From the NCBI GenBank assembly GCA_963575645.1, contig OY754475.1:5084001-5148000 (forward strand): a stretch of DNA of 64,000 nucleotides. The letters run 5' to 3'. A program made the translations under genes and the position numbers. The notes beneath the pieces are model-generated. The model did no database searches, was not told the DNA's origin, and saw only the letters and a program-made list of their open reading frames with translations. Source of the DNA: Xanthostigma xanthostigma. Taxonomy: Eukaryota > Arthropoda > Insecta > Raphidioptera > Raphidiidae. This document shows positions 12,901-25,649 of the stretch, piece after piece. Position 1 is the first letter of the stretch. Each line of letters begins with the position of its first letter.

Positions 12901-15900
12901 TTGCAAATCTGCAACTTTTTAAGACACTAAGCGACTTTTAGACCGTTTTATACTAACCGAACCTATAGAAAATTTCAAGCTGAATCGATTCCGACTATAC
13001 GCAACCCAGTATAACTTTTAGTTTCGGAGATATAGGCCATTATTTATATTTATTTGAGAAAAAGTAAAAAGCGCCGTAACTTTTAAACGACTAATGATAC
13101 AGATGTGGGAGTAGTCGGAATCGATTCAGCGCGGCTTTTTACATAAGAATAACCTCAGTTGAAAGTCGTATGAGAACATTATGACAGTGATTTTTGTGTT
13201 TTTTTTAAATCTGAAAAAGTAAGAAGGGGGTACCCTTCTTACAAAATTGAAAAATTTTTGAAAAATAGATTCGTTTGATATTATGCATACTTATAGAAAA
13301 AGTCATTCTGAATCGATTCCGACCACCCGCAACCTTGTATCTCTTTTGGTTTCGGAGATATAGCCATTTTAAAGTGTTTAATTTTTTTTACACTTTAAAC
13401 CGTCATAGCGTCTAAACTAACAGAGATACGAATGTGCGCTTGGTCCCATTCGATTCAGCGCACTTTTTTCTATAAGACACGTTACTATTAAGCATATCTA
13501 AAAAAATTATATATTTTGCCAAATATCGCAAATCTTTTCATGTTTTCATATCCGTTTTGCAAATTGCAACTTTTTAAGACACTAAGCGACTTTTAGACCG
13601 TTAGATACTAACCGAACCTATAGAAAATTTCAAGCTGAATCGATTCCGACTATCCGCAACCCAGTATAACTTTTAGTTTCGGAGATATGGGCCATTATTT
13701 ATATTTATTTGAGAAAAAGTAAAAAGTGCCGTAACTCTCAAACGACTAATGATACAGATGTGGGAGTAGTCGGAATCGATTCAGCGCGGCTTTTTACATA
13801 AGAATAACCTCAGTTGAAAGTCGTATGAGAACATTATGACAGTGATTTTTGTGTTTTTTTAAAATCGGAAAAAGTAAGAAGGGGGTACCCTTCTTACAAA
13901 ATTGAAAAATTTTTGAAAAATAGATTCGTTTGATATTATGCATACTTATAGAAAAAGTCATTCTGAATCGATTCCGACCACCCGCAACCTTGTATCTCTT
14001 TTCGTTTCGGAGATATAGCCATTTTAAAGTGTTTAAATTTTTTTACACTTTAAACCGTCATAGCGTCTAAACTAACAGAGATACGAATGTGCGCTTGGTC
14101 CCATTCGATTCAGCGCACTTTTTTCTATAAGACACGTTACTATTAAGCATATCTAAAAAAATTATATATTTTGCCAAATATCGCAAATCTTTTCATGTTT
14201 TCATATCAGTTTTGCAAATCTGCAACTTTTTAAGACACTAAGCGACTTTTAGACCGTTTTATACTAACCGAACCTATAGAAAATTTCAAGCTGAATCGAT
14301 TCCGACTATCCGCAACCCAGTATAACTTTTAGTTTCGGAGATATGGGCCATTATTTATATTTATTTGAGAAAAAGTAAAAAGCGCCGTAACTTTTAAACG
14401 ACTAATGATACAGATGTGGGAGTAGTCGGAATCGATTCAGCGCGGCTTTTTACATAAGAATAACCTCAGTTGAAAGTCGTATGAGAACATTATGACAGTG
14501 ATTTTTGTGTTTTTTTAAAATCGGAAAAAGTAAGAAGGGGGTACCCTTCTTACAAAATTGAAAAATTTTTGAAAAATAGATTCGTTTGATATTATGCATA
14601 CTTATAGAAAAAGTCATTCTGAATCGATTCCGACCACCCGCAACCTTGTATCTCTTTTGGTTTCGGAGATATAGCCATTTTAAAGTGTTTAATTTTTTTT
14701 ACACTTTAAACCGTCATAGCGTCTAAACTAACAGAGATACGAATGTGCGCTTGGTTCCATTCGATTCAGCGCACTTTTTTCTATAAGACACGTTACTATT
14801 AAGCATATCTAAAAAAATTATATATTTTGCCAAATATCGCAAATCTTTTCATGTTTTCATATCAGTTTTGCAAATCTGCAACTTTTTAAGACACTAAGCG
14901 ACTTTTAGACCGTTTTATACTAACCGAACCCATAGAAAATTTCAAGCTGAATCGATTCCGACTATCCGCAACCCAGTATAACTTTTAGTTTCGGAGATAT
15001 GGGCCATTATTTATATTTATTTGAGAAAAAGTAAAAAGTGCCGTAACTCTCAAACGACTAATGATACAGATGTGGGAGTAGTCGGAATCGATTCAGCGCG
15101 GCTTTTTACATAAGAATAACCTCAGTTGAAAGTCGTATGAGAACATTATGACAGTGATTTTTGTGTTTTTTTAAAATCGGAAAAAGTAAGAAGGGGGTAC
15201 CCTTCTTACAAAATTGAAAAATTTTTGAAAAATAGATTCGTTTGATATTATGCATACTTATAGAAAAAGTCATTCTGAATCGATTCCGACCACCCGCAAC
15301 CTTGTATCTCTTTTCGTTTCGGAGATATAGCCATTTTAAAGTGTTTAAATTTTTTTACACTTTAAACCGTCATAGCGTCTAAACTAACAGAGATACGAAT
15401 GTGCGCTTGGTCCCATTCGATTCAGCGCACTTTTTTCTATAAGACACGTTACTATTAAGCATATCTAAAAAAATTATATATTTTGCCAAATATCGCAAAT
15501 CTTTTCATGTTTTCATATCAGTTTTGCAAATCTGCAACTTTTTAAGACACTAAGCGACTTTTAGACCGTTTTATACTAACCGAACCTATAGAAAATTTCA
15601 AGCTGAATCGATTCCGACTATCCGCAACCCAGTATAACTTTTAGTTTCGGAGATATGGGCCATTATTTATATTTATTTGAGAAAAAGTAAAAAGCGCCGT
15701 AACTTTTAAACGACTAATGATACAGATGTGGGAGTAGTCGGAATCGATTCAGCGCGGCTTTTTACATAAGAATAACCTCAGTTGAAAGTCGTATGAGAAC
15801 ATTATGACAGTGATTTTTGTGTTTTTTTAAAATCGGAAAAAGTAAGAAGGGGGTACCCTTCTTACAAAATTGAAAAATTTTTGAAAAATAGATTCGTTTG

Positions 15901-18900
15901 ATATTATGCATACTTATAGAAAAAGTCATTCTGAATCGATTCCGACCACCCGCAACCTTGTATCTCTTTTGGTTTCGGGGATATAGCCATTTTAAAGTGT
16001 TTAATTTTTTTTACACTTTAAACCGTCATAGCGTCTAAACTAACAGAGATACGAATGTGCGCTTGGTTCCATTCGATTCAGCGCACTTTTTTCTATAAGA
16101 CACGTTACTATTAAGCATATCTAAAAAATTATATATTTTGCCAAATATCGCAAATCTTTTCATGTTTTCATATCAGTTTTGCAAATCTGCAACTTTTTAA
16201 GACACTAAGCGACTTTTAGACCGTTTTATACTAACCGAACCCATAGAAAATTTCAAGCTGAATCGATTCCGACTATCCGCAACCCAGTATAACTTTTAGT
16301 TTCGGAGATATGGGCCATTATTTATATTTATTTGAGAGAAACTTAAAAGCACCGTAACTCTCAAACGACTAAAGATACAGATGTGGGAGTAGTCGGAATC
16401 GATTCAGCGCGGCTTTTTACATAAGAATAACCTCAGTTGAAAGTCGTATGAGAACATTATGACAGTGATTTTTGTGTTTTTTTAAAATCGGAAAAAGTAA
16501 GAAGGGGGTACCCTTCTTACAAAATTGAAAAATTTTTGAAAAATAGATTCGTTTGATATTATGCATACTTATAGAAAAAGTCATTCTGAATCGATTCCGA
16601 CCACCCGCAACCTTGTATCTCTTTTGGTTTCGGAGATATAGCCATTTTAAAGTGTTTAATTTTTTTTACACTTTAAACCGTCATAGCGTCTAAACTAACA
16701 GAGATACGAATGTGCGCTTGGTTCCATTCGATTCAGCGCACTTTTTTCTATAAGACACGTTACTATTAAGCATATCTAAAAAAATTATATATTTTGCCAA
16801 ATATCGCAAATCTTTTCATGTTTTCATATCAGTTTTGCAAATCTGCAACTTTTTAAGACACTAAGCGACTTTTAGACCGTTTTATACTAACCGAACCCAT
16901 AGAAAATTTCAAGCTGAATCGATTCCGACTATCCGCAACCCAGTATAACTTTTAGTTTCGGAGATATGGGCCATTATTTATATTTATTTGAGAGAAACTT
17001 AAAAGCGCCGTAACTCTCAAACGACTAATGATACAGATGTGGGAGTAGTCGGAATCGATTCAGCGCGGCTTTTTACATAAGAATAACCTCAGTTGAAAGT
17101 CGTATGAGAACATTATGACAGTGATTTTTGTGTTTTTTTAAAATCGGAAAAAGTAAGAAGGGGGTACCCTTCTTACAAAATTGAAAAATTTTTGAAAAAT
17201 AGATTCGTTTGATATTATGCATACTTATAGAAAAAGTCATTCTGAATCGATTCCGACCACCCGCAACCTTGTATCTCTTTTCGTTTCGGAGATATAGCCA
17301 TTTTAAAGTGTTTAAATTTTTTTACACTTTAAACCGTCATAGCGTCTAAACTAACAGAGATACGAATGTGCGCTTGGTCCCATTCGATTCAGCGCACTTT
17401 TTTCTATAAGACACGTTACTATTAAGCATATCTAAAAAAATTATATATTTTGCCAAATATCGCAAATCTTTTCATGTTTTCATATCAGTTTTGCAAATCT
17501 GCAACTTTTTAAGACACTAAGCGACTTTTAGACCGTTTTATACTAACCGAACCTATAGAAAATTTCAAGCTGAATCGATTCCGACTATCCGCAACCCAGT
17601 ATAACTTTTAGTTTCGGAGATATGGGCTATTATTTATATTTATTTGAGAAAAAGTAAAAAGCGCCGTAACTTTTAAACGACTAATGATACAGATGTGGGA
17701 GTAGTCGGAATCGATTCAGCGCGGCTTTTTACATAAGAATAACCTCAGTTGAAAGTCGTATGAGAACATTATGACAGTGATTTTTGTGTTTTTTTAAAAT
17801 CGGAAAAAGTAAGAAGGGGGTACCCTTCTTACAAAATTGAAAAATTTTTGAAAAATAGATTCGTTTGATATTATGCATACTTATAGAAAAAGTCATTCTG
17901 AATCGATTCCGACCACCCGCAACCTTGTATCTCTTTTGGTTTCGGAGATATAGCCATTTTAAAGTGTTTAATTTTTTTTACACTTTAAACCGTCATAGCG
18001 TCTAAACTAACAGAGATACGAATGTGCGCTTGGTCCCATTCGATTCAGCGCACTTTTTTCTATAAGACACGTTACTATTAAGCATATCTAAAAAAATTAT
18101 ATATTTTGCCAAATATCGCAAATCTTTTCATGTTTTCATATCCGTTTTGCAAATCTGCAACTTTTTAAGACACTAAGCGACTTTTAGACCGTTTTATACT
18201 AACCGAACCTATAGAAAATTTCAAGCTGAATCGATTCCGACTATCCGCAACCCAGTATAACTTTTAGTTTCGGAGATATGGGCCATTATTTATATTTATT
18301 TGAGAAAAAGTAAAAAGCGCCGTAACTTTTAAACGACTAATGATACAGATGTGGGAGTAGTCGGAATCGATTCAGCGCGGCTTTTTACATAAGAATAACC
18401 TCAGTTGAAAGTCGTATGAGAACATTATGACAGTGATTTTTGTGTTTTTTTAAAATCGGAAAAAGTAAGAAGGGGGTACCCTTCTTACAAAATTGAAAAA
18501 TTTTTGAAAAATAGATTCGTTTGATATTATGCATACTTATAGAAAAAGTCATTCTGAATCGATTCCGACCACCCGCAACCTTGTATCTCTTTTGGTTTCG
18601 GGGATATAGCCATTTTAAAGTGTTTAATTTTTTTTACACTTTAAACCGTCATAGCGTCTAAACTAACAGAGATACGAATGTGCGCTTGGTTCCATTCGAT
18701 TCAGCGCACTTTTTTCTATAAGACACGTTACTATTAAGCATATCTAAAAAATTATATATTTTGCCAAATATCGCAAATCTTTTCATGTTTTCATATCAGT
18801 TTTGCAAATCTGCAACTTTTTAAGACACTAAGCGACTTTTAGACCGTTTTATACTAACCGAACCCATAGAAAATTTCAAGCTGAATCGATTCCGACTATC

Positions 18901-21900
18901 CGCAACCCAGTATAACTTTTAGTTTCGGAGATATGGGTCATTATTTATATTTATTTGAGAGAAACTTAAAAGCACCGTAACTCTCAAACGACTAAAGATA
19001 CAGATGTGGGAGTAGTCGGAATCGATTCAGCGCGGCTTTTTACATAAGAATAACCTCAGTTGAAAGTCGTATGAGAACATTATGACAGTGATTTTTGTGT
19101 TTTTTTAAAATCGGAAAAAGTAAGAAGGGGGTACCCTTCTTACAAAATTGAAAAATTTTTGAAAAATAGATTCGTTTGATATTATGCATACTTATAGAAA
19201 AAGTCATTCTGAATCGATTCCGACCACCCGCAACCTTGTATCTCTTTTGGTTTCGGAGATATAGCCATTTTAAAGTGTTTAATTTTTTTTACACTTTAAA
19301 CCGTCATAGCGTCTAAACTAACAGAGATACGAATGTGCGCTTGGTCCCATTCGATTCAGCGCACTTTTTTCTATAAGACACGTTACTATTAAGCATATCT
19401 AAAAAAATTATATATTTTGCCAAATATCGCAAATCTTTTCATGTTTTCATATCCGTTTTGCAAATTGCAACTTTTTAAGACACTAAGCGACTTTTAGACC
19501 GTTAGATACTAACCGAACCTATAGAAAATTTCAAGCTGAATCGATTCCGACTATCCGCAACCCAGTATAACTTTTAGTTTCGGAGATATGGGCCATTATT
19601 TATATTTATTTGAGAAAAAGTAAAAAGTGCCGTAACTCTCAAACGACTAATGATACAGATGTGGGAGTAGTCGGAATCGATTCAGCGCGGCTTTTTACAT
19701 AAGAATAACCTCAGTTGAAAGTCGTATGAGAACATTATGACAGTGATTTTTGTGTTTTTTTAAAATCGGAAAAAGTAAGAAGGGGGTACCCTTCTTACAA
19801 AATTGAAAAATTTTTGAAAAATAGATTCGTTTGATATTATGCATACTTATAGAAAAAGTCATTCTGAATCGATTCCGACCACCCGCAACCTTGTATCTCT
19901 TTTCGTTTCGGAGATATAGCCATTTTAAAGTGTTTAAATTTTTTTACACTTTAAACCGTCATAGCGTCTAAACTAACAGAGATACGAATGTGCGCTTGGT
20001 CCCATTCGATTCAGCGCACTTTTTTCTATAAGACACGTTACTATTAAGCATATCTAAAAAAATTATATATTTTGCCAAATATCGCAAATCTTTTCATGTT
20101 TTCATATCAGTTTTGCAAATCTGCAACTTTTTAAGACACTAAGCGACTTTTAGACCGTTTTATACTAACCGAACCTATAGAAAATTTCAAGCTGAATCGA
20201 TTCCGACTATCCGCAACCCAGTATAACTTTTAGTTTCGGAGATATGGGCCATTATTTATATTTATTTGAGAAAAAGTAAAAAGCGCCGTAACTTTTAAAC
20301 GACTAATGATACAGATGTGGGAGTAGTCGGAATCGATTCAGCGCGGCTTTTTACATAAGAATAACCTCAGTTGAAAGTCGTATGAGAACATTATGACAGT
20401 GATTTTTGTGTTTTTTTAAAATCGGAAAAAGTAAGAAGGGGGTACCCTTCTTACAAAATTGAAAAATTTTTGAAAAATAGATTCGTTTGATATTATGCAT
20501 ACTTATAGAAAAAGTCATTCTGAATCGATTCCGACCACCCGCAACCTTGTATCTCTTTTGGTTTCGGAGATATAGCCATTTTAAAGTGTTTAATTTTTTT
20601 TACACTTTAAACCGTCATAGCGTCTAAACTAACAGAGATACGAATGTGCGCTTGGTCCCATTCGATTCAGCGCACTTTTTTCTATAAGACACGTTACTAT
20701 TAAGCATATCTAAAAAAATTATATATTTTGCCAAATATCGCAAATCTTTTCATGTTTTCATATCCGTTTTGCAAATCTGCAACTTTTTAAGACACTAAGC
20801 GACTTTTAGACCGTTTTATACTAACCGAACCTATAGAAAATTTCAAGCTGAATCGATTCCGACTATACGCAACCCAGTATAACTTTTAGTTTCGGAGATA
20901 TAGGCCATTATTTATATTTATTTGAGAAAAAGTAAAAAGCGCCGTAACTTTTAAACGACTAATGATACAGATGTGGGAGTAGTCGGAATCGATTCAGCGC
21001 GGCTTTTTACATAAGAATAACCTCAGTTGAAAGTCGTATGAGAACATTATGACAGTGATTTTTGTGTTTTTTTTAAATCTGAAAAAGTAAGAAGGGGGTA
21101 CCCTTCTTACAAAATTGAAAAATTTTTGAAAAATAGATTCGTTTGATATTATGCATACTTATAGAAAAAGTCATTCTGAATCGATTCCGACCACCCGCAA
21201 CCTTGTATCTCTTTTGGTTTCGGAGATATAGCCATTTTAAAGTGTTTAATTTTTTTTACACTTTAAACCGTCATAGCGTCTAAACTAACAGAGATACGAA
21301 TGTGCGCTTGGTTCCATTCGATTCAGCGCACTTTTTTCTATAAGACACGTTACTATTAAGCATATCTAAAAAAATTATATATTTTGCCAAATATCGCAAA
21401 TCTTTTCATGTTTTCATATCCGTTTTGCAAATCTGCAACTTTTTAAGACACTAAGCGACTTTTAGACCGTTTTATACTAACCGAACCTATAGAAAATTTC
21501 AAGCTGAATCGATTCCGACTATCCGCAACCCAGTATAACTTTTAGTTTCGGAGATATGGGCCATTATTTATATTTATTTGAGAAAAAGTAAAAAGCGCCG
21601 TAACTTTTAAACGACTAATGATACAGATGTGGGAGTAGTCGGAATCGATTCAGCGCGGCTTTTTACATAAGAATAACCTCAGTTGAAAGTCGTATGAGAA
21701 CATTATGACAGTGATTTTTGTGTTTTTTTAAAATCGGAAAAAGTAAGAAGGGGGTACCCTTCTTACAAAATTGAAAAATTTTTGAAAAATAGATTCGTTT
21801 GATATTATGCATACTTATAGAAAAAGTCATTCTGAATCGATTCCGACCACCCGCAACCTTGTATCTCTTTTGGTTTCGGAGATATAGCCATTTTAAAGTG

Positions 21901-22164
21901 TTTAAATTTTTTTACACTTTAAACCGTCATAGCGTCTAAACTAACAGAGATACGAATGTGCGCTTGGTCCCATTCGATTCAGCGCACTTTTTTCTATAAG
22001 ACATGTTACTATTAAGCATAACTGAGATATTTGTATATTTTTTTAAATAGTAGAAATCTGTTCATGTTTTTATGCGTTCAGCAAATCAGACAGTATTAAA
22101 CGATTTTTGGCCTGTTTTATATTAACCGAACATATAGAAAAAGTCATTATGAATCGATTCCGAC
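6991..22164. repeat. Satellite DNA array, right block, with decayed edge
   Basis: Continuation of the same satellite for about 23 more units. Rare variants such as TTTCGGGGAT, GACTATACGC, GATATAGGCC and TTTAAATCTG mark individual units and reappear in the same order 7868 bp apart, which shows higher-order organisation. The array stays regular until about 22015. The last partial unit (22016-22164) diverges strongly yet still aligns with consensus, for example the phrase AACCGAACATATAGAAAAAG and the final GAATCGATTCCGAC. Immediately after it the sequence becomes the first visible exon of an M20-peptidase-like gene. Edge decay of this kind is expected of array ends that escape homogenisation. 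Confidence 0.96.
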
Positions 22165-25100
22165 ACCATGTTCTAACTGTCGACAGATTGAGGTACATCG
22201 ATGAGGTTGCAGCGGCCGTCAAAATACCGTCGATTGCCGGCATTTTGTCTTACCGCAATGACGTCATCGACATGATCAAATTTACGGAGACGTGGCTTCG
22301 GAAGTTGGGCGTGAAGTACGAATGCTTCAACATCGGCTGGCACTGTTTGGAGGGCAAGAAGTACCGATTGCCGCCGGCTATTTTGGGAACACTGGGAAAC
22401 GACAAGCATAAACATACGGTGAGAGCGCTTTGCGAGGATTGGGTTGTTTTTTTTAATTTCATAAACAAAAAGAAACAAAACTTGACGTAACAATTCAATT
22501 CAATTAAATCATGCAAATAAAATAGAGACTAAAACAGCTGGCGACTTGCACGTAGTCTATACGAATTATAAAATCTCAGCGTTACCAAATTTCATCGTTT
22601 TTCGCGGCAGGTTTGCGTCTACCTTCATTTGGATGTTAAGCTTCCGAAAGAAGACGAGTGGAACACGAGTCCTTTCGAACTGAGCATCAAAGAAAAACGA
22701 ATGATCGGCGCCGGCGTGTACAAGAATAAAGGTGCGCTCATGGCCTGGTTTCATGCTATAGAGGCGTTCCAGAAATCCAACGTCGAGATTCCGATCAATG
22801 TCAAGTTCATTATCGAATCGATGCATTACAAGGCGAGCGAAGGGCTCGAGGAGTTTTTGAGGTAACGAAAAAACTGTATTTACGTTAAAGTATCTCGAAT
22901 CGCTGTAGCAGCGCTGCTGTTTATAGATAGATAGACCATAAATAAGAAGTTTCAGCATAAGAAGTTTAACTTCAGTATCCAATCAAGTTTTCAATTTGTA
23001 TTAAAAACGCGTTCGTTAAAATTTAAACTCGAAAAACGGGCGTGTTTTGTTTTTGTAGAACGCAGCGAGTGCATTTTTTGAAAAACATCGATTTCGTGAT
23101 TGTCTGCGACTCGAACCATCTCGGCAAAGTGCCGTGTTTGATCTACGGTAGCACGGGTCTGTGCCATTTCGTTGTGACGGCCGAGCAGAACGAGAGTTCG
23201 AAAAGTGACGCGAAAAAAGTCATGGAGGAGATTTTCAAACGCGTCTCGGACGAAGAAGAACGCATTTTGATTAAAGACATCGACGAGTCCGTTGCCCAGA
23301 TTACGCCCGACGAAGAAATCGTCTACGAGAACATAGATTTCAATGTTAAAGATCTAACGTAAGATACATTTCAAAATAATACTTCGGAACCCAATGGAAT
23401 GGTGAGACCTCTGGTGAGAAATGCGCCGAACTGTCCTAAGGGGGGTTCTTGACTGGTAAACTATGGAGGCATAAGGTAAACATTGATTTAGAAAAGGTTA
23501 GCCTCCATCATGCTTTTCTAAATCAATGTTTACCTGTCAAAAAAACCCCCTTAGGACAGTTCGGCGCATTTCTCACCAGAGGTCTCACTATTCCTTTGGA
23601 TTCCGAATACGAAACCTTTTCTGGTGCCGACGAGAGTCGATTTAGACTCGTATATATACGACTTGAATACACGACTTGCTTTTTTTTCAAGATTGGTTGT
23701 CATTTGTTCGACTTACTATTGTCGGAATACGCGTTTTAAAACATTTAAATTTCAGGTTGCCGCCCTACAGAAGAAAATGGGACAAAGTCAAGTTGTTGAT
23801 GTACTTTTGGCGATTGCCTTCGATTCTCATCCAGGACATGCAAGAATGCAAATGCGAGGATCGAAAAGAAAAGTTTCCGATAGCCGTGAAGCAGGGATTC
23901 ATCTTGAAAATCGTTCCCAACCAGGTACGAGATCATCCAGTCCTTGTAGCAGGGACTCTTTCCAGACTGTTTAAAACCTGATACTAAAATTAATTTGTGA
24001 ATTTGATATTTGACGGTTTTGTACATTCGTTTCTTCTAGAGCGCGATATGGAATATCGCGCAATAAAAGTAGAGTTTGTAAGTTTGGGTGTAGGAGGTAA
24101 TCTCTGAAACTACTCATCCGATTTCAAAATTGTTTCACCTATATTTAGAATGGACCTTCAGGATGGCATAGGTTATATATTATCGCGTTAAAATGCTTTT
24201 CGTGGAGACCAATTTTGTCTAAAATTTCGGGCGAAACCGGACCGGACCGCTAGTCTTTGATAAAACCATTGCCGTGACAAATCGCGCATTTTATTATTTT
24301 ACTCAAAAAATAATGCACCGTCCAATTTCATCTTTCGGCTCCGTCTTTGACACTGAGTTTTATGCGATTTGTTTTTTCGTTCCCGCCAGATCCCTGAACG
24401 CGTTTTTCCGCTGGTCACGCGACACATCCAGGAAGCTGCCCAAAGTATCGGCTCCGATTGCACGGTCCGGTGCGATATGTTGACTGCGGTCAGACCTTGG
24501 GTCGAAGACATACGCAGCGCTCATTATGAAGCGGCGAGGAGAGCAACTATACAGGTATGCGAAATAATTATTGAGGCTCGAACTTGCTGACAGCGCGTTT
24601 CTTCGATTTTAATGATTTGGTGTTCCATCTAGAACGACAGTGTCGGCTTAAAACAATAAATAAAAAGCCTCTTTCTCGGCACTTTGGCACTTGTCAAAAT
24701 TTTTTGAGGCTATGTGTCGCTGCCTTCGTATTAGAACATGAATGTTTACCATATACTTTTATTCTATACTGAGCATAGGGATAAAATCGCAATCGAACTA
24801 TTAGGATGCAAACATACACTTCTGTCTTTTTTTACGCCGTAAGCACTGGCAAAAAAACACGGGGGACCCGGCTTCAGAAATTTCTAATTTGCCCCCTCCT
24901 GGGCCAAAAGCTGGGTACGCCCATGTGAACGTCATAGAAAAGACAAAGATTTTGAAACAGAGATACTTTATTCAGATTGAATGCAAGTACATCAACCAAT
25001 CCTATCATCGGACAAATCAAGGAATTACATCGAAGTAAGAGACGCAGATATATTTTCGATACGCTTTGTTGCGTTCACTCACCACACATTGAGTAGATAA

Positions 25101-25528
25101 GCAATAATAATAATAATATAGACGCTCAATAACTGAGGTCATCAGCGTGTGTGTTAGAAAACCTGCCAGCCAAAATATTCAAACCGACTGGCGTACGAGC
25201 TTGGATATCTGGGGCGAGAACTCACTGTTTTTTTTTTCTTTTTTTGTAAACAGCGGCTGTTTTCAAATAACAGGACCGGTTTTTTTTCCAGATTTATAAA
25301 GAGAATCCAAACATGGTCCGCGAGGACAGACCTCTCCATCACGTACTGCTGCTCGACCGCGTCATCGGCTGCAATATCCTGGTGCTGCCGCTCGGGGATT
25401 ACGAGACTCGCGGCGGCGAGGCGAACGAATCGTTCTCGTTGCGTCATTACTACGAAGGCATCAAGGTCATCGCGGCCTACATGCTTCAGGTGTCGTACAT
25501 TGAAAAAAACGACGAGAGGAACCAGTAG
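22149..25528 (+). CDS. M20-family metallopeptidase homologue (CNDP2-like), probable pseudoenzyme, six exons
   Basis: The coding exons joined by eye are 22149-22418, 22611-22861, 23059-23358, 23756-23924, 24390-24554 and 25292-25528. All introns are GT-AG, every junction keeps frame, and the product is 463 aa, close to the roughly 475 aa usual for cytosolic non-specific dipeptidase. Recognisable family blocks in order are LPPAILGTLGNDKHK, HLDVKLPKEDEW, EGLEEFL, VCDSNHLGKVPCLIYG, ILKIVPNQ, RPWVEDIRSAHYEAARRA and NILVLPLG...YYEGIKVIAAYM. Known M20 enzymes bind two Zn ions. Here the GxGxxDxKG bridging Asp is Lys (GAGVYKNKG), the catalytic Glu-Glu pair is His-Tyr (ESMHYKASEG), the C-terminal His ligand is Gly, and the LHSG lid motif is missing. 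The HLDV and CDS-type Asp residues remain. An active peptidase is therefore unlikely, but conserved frame and splice sites argue against a dead gene. Exons are GC-richer than introns. The start codon is uncertain: the ATG at 22149 lies in satellite-derived DNA, and an upstream exon beyond the array is possible. Confidence 0.82.
23383..23607. mobile_element. Palindromic MITE, copy 1, in intron 3 of the M20-like gene
   Basis: Inverted repeat of about 225 bp. The left end TTCGGAACCCAATGGAAT mirrors the right end, which closes with TTCCGAA, and the arms share the phrase GTGAGACCTCTGGTGAGAAA and its complement. The centre holds a second inverted stretch around GATTTAGAAAAG. A second copy lies at 32968-33213. 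The flanking TAC/TAC could be a target-site duplication. No coding capacity. Confidence 0.8.
24029..24252 (+). mobile_element. Helitron-like short repeat in intron 4 of the M20-like gene
   Basis: Shares the family phrases GAGTTTGTAAGTTTGGGTG, TACTCATCCGATTTCAAAA, TTATATATTATCGCGTTAAA and TTTTCGTGGAGACCAATTTT with the copies at 31720, 32077, 32664, 50433 and 54477. It ends GGACCGCTAGT. The left end is degenerate, so its boundary is approximate. The family's TC start and CTAG end resemble non-autonomous Helitrons that are common in Lepidoptera. Confidence 0.65.
24748..25104 (-). repeat. Dispersed repeat, inverted copy of 33385-33715, in intron 5 of the M20-like gene
   Basis: The reverse complement of this stretch matches 33385-33715 over about 330 bp. 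Shared phrases include GAACGCAACAAAGCGTATCG, TCCGATGATAGGATTGGTTG, TCAATCTGAATAAAGTATCT and AGTTCGATTGCGATTTTAT. This copy has an extra stretch (GGCGTACCCAGCTTTTGGCC on the minus strand) that is absent from the other. The class is not recognised; no frame or terminal repeats are evident. Confidence 0.75.
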
Positions 25529-25643
25529 TCTTCGAGGTTGTGTTTTTTTTTTTTTGCTTTTGGTATGTACACGTTGATTGCATAATACGGGTGTTGGTCT
25601 TTTTTGTATTAACAAATTTTGTAAACAATTTTTTTTACAACTA

Positions 25644-25649
25644 AATAAA
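25644..25649 (+). promoter_or_regulatory. Candidate polyadenylation signal of the M20-like gene
   Basis: A canonical AATAAA lies 115 bp after the TAG stop codon, followed by T/G-rich sequence (from about 25660) of the kind found downstream of cleavage sites. This implies a short 3' UTR. It is supported by position and motif only. Confidence 0.6.

Noticed and set aside
1-22164. CRISPR-like or coding repeat array
   Set aside because: The unit is 656 bp without spacers, stops occur in all frames, and the context is eukaryotic. It is satellite DNA. No CENP-B box match was noticed.
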